A DNA stretch of 9,153 nucleotides from Clostridiales bacterium. GTDB lineage: Bacteria > Bacillota > Clostridia > Christensenellales > Aristaeellaceae. Shown in pieces: positions 7,350 to 9,153 of the stretch. The stretch lies in the NCBI GenBank assembly GCA_012514225.1, contig JAAZAQ010000009.1:1-9153 (forward strand), written 5' to 3'. Position 1 is the stretch's first letter. Each line of letters begins with the position of its first letter. The notes beneath the pieces are model-generated. The model had not been told where the DNA came from. It ran no database searches and was given only the letters and a program-made list of their open reading frames with translations. A program made the translations under genes and the position numbers.

Positions 7350-7400
7350 GTGAACGCCGCGGCCGGAAACCGGCCCCGCCTGACGCGCCGGATTGTATAA
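7350..7400 (+). CDS. Possible 16-codon leader peptide (GTG start)
   Basis: GTG at 7350 opens a short frame ending at TAA 7398-7400, encoding a basic 16-residue peptide, MNAAAGNRPRLTRRIV. The case rests on the very good ribosome site 6 bases upstream and its place in the spacer before the binding-protein gene. A GC hairpin (7361-7375) lies inside it, so translation could change RNA folding in the leader. It resembles no peptide I know. It could equally be a chance frame or the remnant of a lost gene start. Confidence 0.3.
   Translation: MNAAAGNRPRLTRRIV
7361..7375 (+). other. Perfect GC-rich inverted repeat (hairpin)
   Basis: GGCCGG, AAA, CCGGCC: a 6-base-pair all-GC stem with a 3-base loop in the spacer between the reductase and binding-protein genes. 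No run of T follows, so it is unlikely to be an efficient intrinsic terminator. It could act as an RNA processing or stabilising element that sets the expression of the downstream gene apart. Confidence 0.5.
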
Positions 7401-7423
7401 AGCGGAATCGGCACGGATTGGCA
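7389..7423 (+). repeat. Three CGGATTGG-like direct repeats around a TATAAA
   Basis: CGGATTG (7389-7395), CGGAATCGGCA (7403-7413) and CGGATTGGCA (7414-7423) are near-copies in the same direction. The last two are tandem. A TATAAA (7396-7401), preceded by TG, sits between the first and second copies and could be a -10 element, but no matching -35 sequence lies 15-19 bases upstream. The arrangement could be an operator or activator site for a promoter serving the binding-protein gene. This is weak evidence from pattern alone. Confidence 0.3.
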
Positions 7424-7451
7424 TCCCGTTTTCTGACACTGACCGACTGAT

Positions 7452-7458
7452 AAGGAGA
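7452..7458 (+). promoter_or_regulatory. Shine-Dalgarno of the solute-binding protein gene
   Basis: AAGGAGA with 5 bases of spacing to the ATG at 7464. It fixes the start so that the protein begins with a classic signal peptide (MKKRLAWFL). Confidence 0.8.
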
Positions 7459-7463
7459 GAAAG

Positions 7464-9119
7464 ATGAAAAAGAGACTTGCATGGTTCCTGTCCATCGCCC
7501 TGGTGCTCAGCCTGGCCTTCTCGCTGATGGCTCCCGCCGTCGCCGAGGAGAAGAAAGGCGTCGGGCCCAATATGCTCCTGCTCCCCTCGATGGAGAACAT
7601 GAGCGACGTGTTCCCCTCCTGCTGGGACAACTACGGCCTGATCGGGCGCATGATGCTGTGGTCGCGCCTGCTGCGCCTCAACGCGGACCTGCAGCCGGTC
7701 TACGGCGACCTGGCGAAGGAGTGGGTCGCCTCCGAGGACGGGCTCAACTACACCTTCACCCTCAACGACAACATCAAGTGGCACGACGGCAAGGACCTGA
7801 CGCCTGAAGACGTGGCCTACAGCATCAAGTTCGCCATGAAGGGCCCCGTCCTCAACGCCGTGATGCGCAACGCCTTCAGCACCATCAAGGGCATGAAGGA
7901 ATTCCTGGCGGACGAGAACGCCAAGCCCGCGGACGAGGTGGAAGGCATCAAGGTGGACGGCAACGCCATCAGCTTCACCCTGGCGGAGCCGAGCGGCACC
8001 TTCCTGCTGTCCACCGCGCAGTTCAACATCCTGCCCAAGCACGAGCTGGAAAAGTACGAGCCCCTCACCTTCAAGACCTCCGCCTATTTCGCGATGCCCA
8101 TCGGCTCGGGCCCCTACTTCGTGAAGGAGTTCCTGCCCAACGACTACGCGCTGTTCGAGGCGTTCCCGGACTACTTCGGCAAGAAGCCCCAGATTCAGCA
8201 GGTCAAGATGACCCAGATGACGCAGGCGGACTACCCCGCGCGCGCGCTGGCCGACGAGATTGACTTCTTCCACATCAACGACCTGGCGACCGCACAGGCG
8301 GCCGTGCAGAACCCCAACTATGAGATGCACTTCGTGGACATTTACTTCGTGCGCTACTTCATGTGGAACGCCCTGGGCGCCTCGGACCAGAACCCCGAGC
8401 TGTTCCAGGACATCCGCGCCCGTCGCGCCTTTGTTCACGCCATCGACCGCCAGGCCCTGGCCGACGGCCTGATGCCGCAGCAGGCCGCGCTGACGGACAC
8501 CAAGGTGCCCGCCGCCTTCGACTACTACAACGGCGACGTGTACGAGCTGGACTACAACCCGGAGAAGGCCAAGCAGCTGCTGCAGGAAGCCAACTTCGAC
8601 TTCTCCAAGACCGTCAAGCTGGCCGCCTACTACGCCGACCAGACGACCGCCAACTTCATGGACGCCATCGTCAGCTACCTGGGCGAGGTCGGCATCAAGG
8701 CCGAGTGGAAGCTGATGACCGGCGACATCACCGCCCAGCTCTACGACGTGCACGACTACGATTTCGTGTACGCGGGCCTGTCGGCGATGACGGTGGAGGA
8801 GGCCTACAACCCCTTCTACAGCGAGACCGTCAAGACCGGCCGCATGGGCATGGTCCAGCCCAAGGGCCTGACCAACATGGACGCGCTGCTTGAAAAACTG
8901 TGGGTCACCAGCGACCCCGAGGAGCGCAAGGCCATCCTCAAGGACATCCAGGTCGTGGAATCCGAGGAGATGTTCTGGTTCCTGCCGATGTTCTCCCTGA
9001 GGAACCTGCAGGTCTTCAACAAGGCCCGCGTGAACCTGCCCGCGGAGCTGGTGCTGTCCAACGAATGGTCCAACTACGAGCGTTACATCGACCAGTGGAC
9101 CCTCAACCCCGGCGAGTAA
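7464..9119 (+). CDS. Extracellular solute-binding protein, family 5 (Dpp/Opp type)
   Basis: The substrate receptor of the importer, 551 residues, normal for the family. Residues 1-27 form a signal peptide: KKR, a hydrophobic stretch, then a signal peptidase I-like site after AVA (27). There is no lipobox cysteine; the only early cysteine is Cys53. Family 5 hallmarks follow: LQPVYGDLAKEW, the YTFTLNDNIKWHDGKDLTPEDVAYS region written in parts as YTFTLNDNIKWHDGK and LTPEDVAYS (about residues 95-119), IGSGPYFVKE (about 213-222), and IRARRAFVHAIDRQALADG near 317-335. Codons are strongly C- and G-ended, even for this genome, which fits high expression. It lies last in the cluster after a 131-base spacer, whereas binding-protein genes often precede their permeases. 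Ligand identity cannot be read from sequence. Class is certain. Confidence 0.94.
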   Translation: MKKRLAWFLSIALVLSLAFSLMAPAVAEEKKGVGPNMLLLPSMENMSDVFPSCWDNYGLIGRMMLWSRLLRLNADLQPVYGDLAKEWVASEDGLNYTFTLNDNIKWHDGKDLTPEDVAYSIKFAMKGPVLNAVMRNAFSTIKGMKEFLADENAKPADEVEGIKVDGNAISFTLAEPSGTFLLSTAQFNILPKHELEKYEPLTFKTSAYFAMPIGSGPYFVKEFLPNDYALFEAFPDYFGKKPQIQQVKMTQMTQADYPARALADEIDFFHINDLATAQAAVQNPNYEMHFVDIYFVRYFMWNALGASDQNPELFQDIRARRAFVHAIDRQALADGLMPQQAALTDTKVPAAFDYYNGDVYELDYNPEKAKQLLQEANFDFSKTVKLAAYYADQTTANFMDAIVSYLGEVGIKAEWKLMTGDITAQLYDVHDYDFVYAGLSAMTVEEAYNPFYSETVKTGRMGMVQPKGLTNMDALLEKLWVTSDPEERKAILKDIQVVESEEMFWFLPMFSLRNLQVFNKARVNLPAELVLSNEWSNYERYIDQWTLNPGE

Positions 9120-9130
9120 CAACAACCCCT

Positions 9131-9153
9131 GCGGCGGGGCTCCGGGCATCCGG
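9131..9153 (+). terminator. Left part of a probable intrinsic terminator, cut by window end
   Basis: Eleven bases after the binding-protein stop codon, GCGGCGGGGCTCCGG (9131-9145) is followed by GCAT and then CCGG (9150-9153). The last four bases pair with 9142-9145. If the hairpin is real, the sequence just past the window should continue AGCCCCGCCGC and then T residues. Only four base pairs are visible, so the rest is prediction. Confidence 0.4.

Noticed and set aside
892..7362. A 12-base exact repeat TGAACGCCGCGG at 892-903 and 7351-7362
   Set aside because: An 11-base version also occurs inside the second permease (MNAAK codons near 3399). The bases are common codons (Asn-Ala-Ala) in this GC-rich genome, so it is probably chance.
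7361..7375. Intrinsic terminator between the reductase and binding-protein genes
   Set aside because: The stem is only 6 pairs and is followed by CCCGCCTGACG, not a T-run. Transcription most likely reads through.
7418..7434. Sigma-54-like promoter (TTGGCA followed by TTTCT)
   Set aside because: The GG of the -24 element is present, but the GC expected at -12 reads TC, so the consensus is broken.
7143..9149. A 668-residue open frame on the minus strand opposite the binding-protein gene
   Set aside because: Its composition is dominated by V, G, H, Q, L and R, as expected from the antisense of C- and G-ended codons. It has no recognisable domain, and the plus strand has a clear family 5 binding protein with signal peptide and ribosome site.

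Overview
This 9.15 kb window is one plus-strand gene cluster from a GC-rich bacterium (roughly two-thirds G+C judged by eye). Most genes start behind clear Shine-Dalgarno sequences (AAGGAGG, AGGAAAGGGG, TTAGGAG). Gaps are mostly 7-18 bases, and two gene pairs overlap by 4 and 11 bases. The style would suit a high-GC member of Bacillota (Clostridia), but nothing here fixes the taxon. A binding protein with a non-lipoprotein signal peptide would also suit a double-membraned phylum such as Synergistota. No rRNA, tRNA, CRISPR array, transposase or phage gene is visible.

Layout, left to right: (1) 1-894, a DapA-superfamily lyase lacking only its first few residues; (2) 891-1679, a short-chain dehydrogenase/reductase; (3) 1698-2654 and 2669-3541, the two permeases of a peptide/nickel-type (Dpp/Opp) ABC importer; (4) 3550-4569 and 4559-5590, its two ATPases; (5) 5604-6395, an HpcH/HpaI-family class II aldolase; (6) 6403-7332, an aldo/keto reductase; (7) a 131-base spacer, the only real intergenic gap, holding a strong ribosome site in front of a 16-codon frame, a GC hairpin and CGGATTGG-like repeats; (8) 7464-9119, the family 5 solute-binding protein; (9) what looks like the left half of a terminator, cut by the window end.

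The likely theme is uptake and breakdown of a small organic acid or sugar-acid-like compound. The binding protein, permeases and ATPases would import it. The SDR would change its redox state. The DapA-like and HpaI-like enzymes, two unrelated families that typically make or use 2-oxo acids such as pyruvate, would dehydrate or cleave it. The aldo/keto reductase could reduce the aldehyde released. The substrate cannot be read from sequence. Although the transporter belongs to the 'peptide' family, no peptidase is present and all four enzymes are of carbonyl or carbohydrate-acid type.

I see no radically new machinery. The points most worth a second look are the enzyme combination, the substituted active-site positions in the DapA-like protein, the binding protein's place at the 3' end without a lipobox, and the structured spacer before it.
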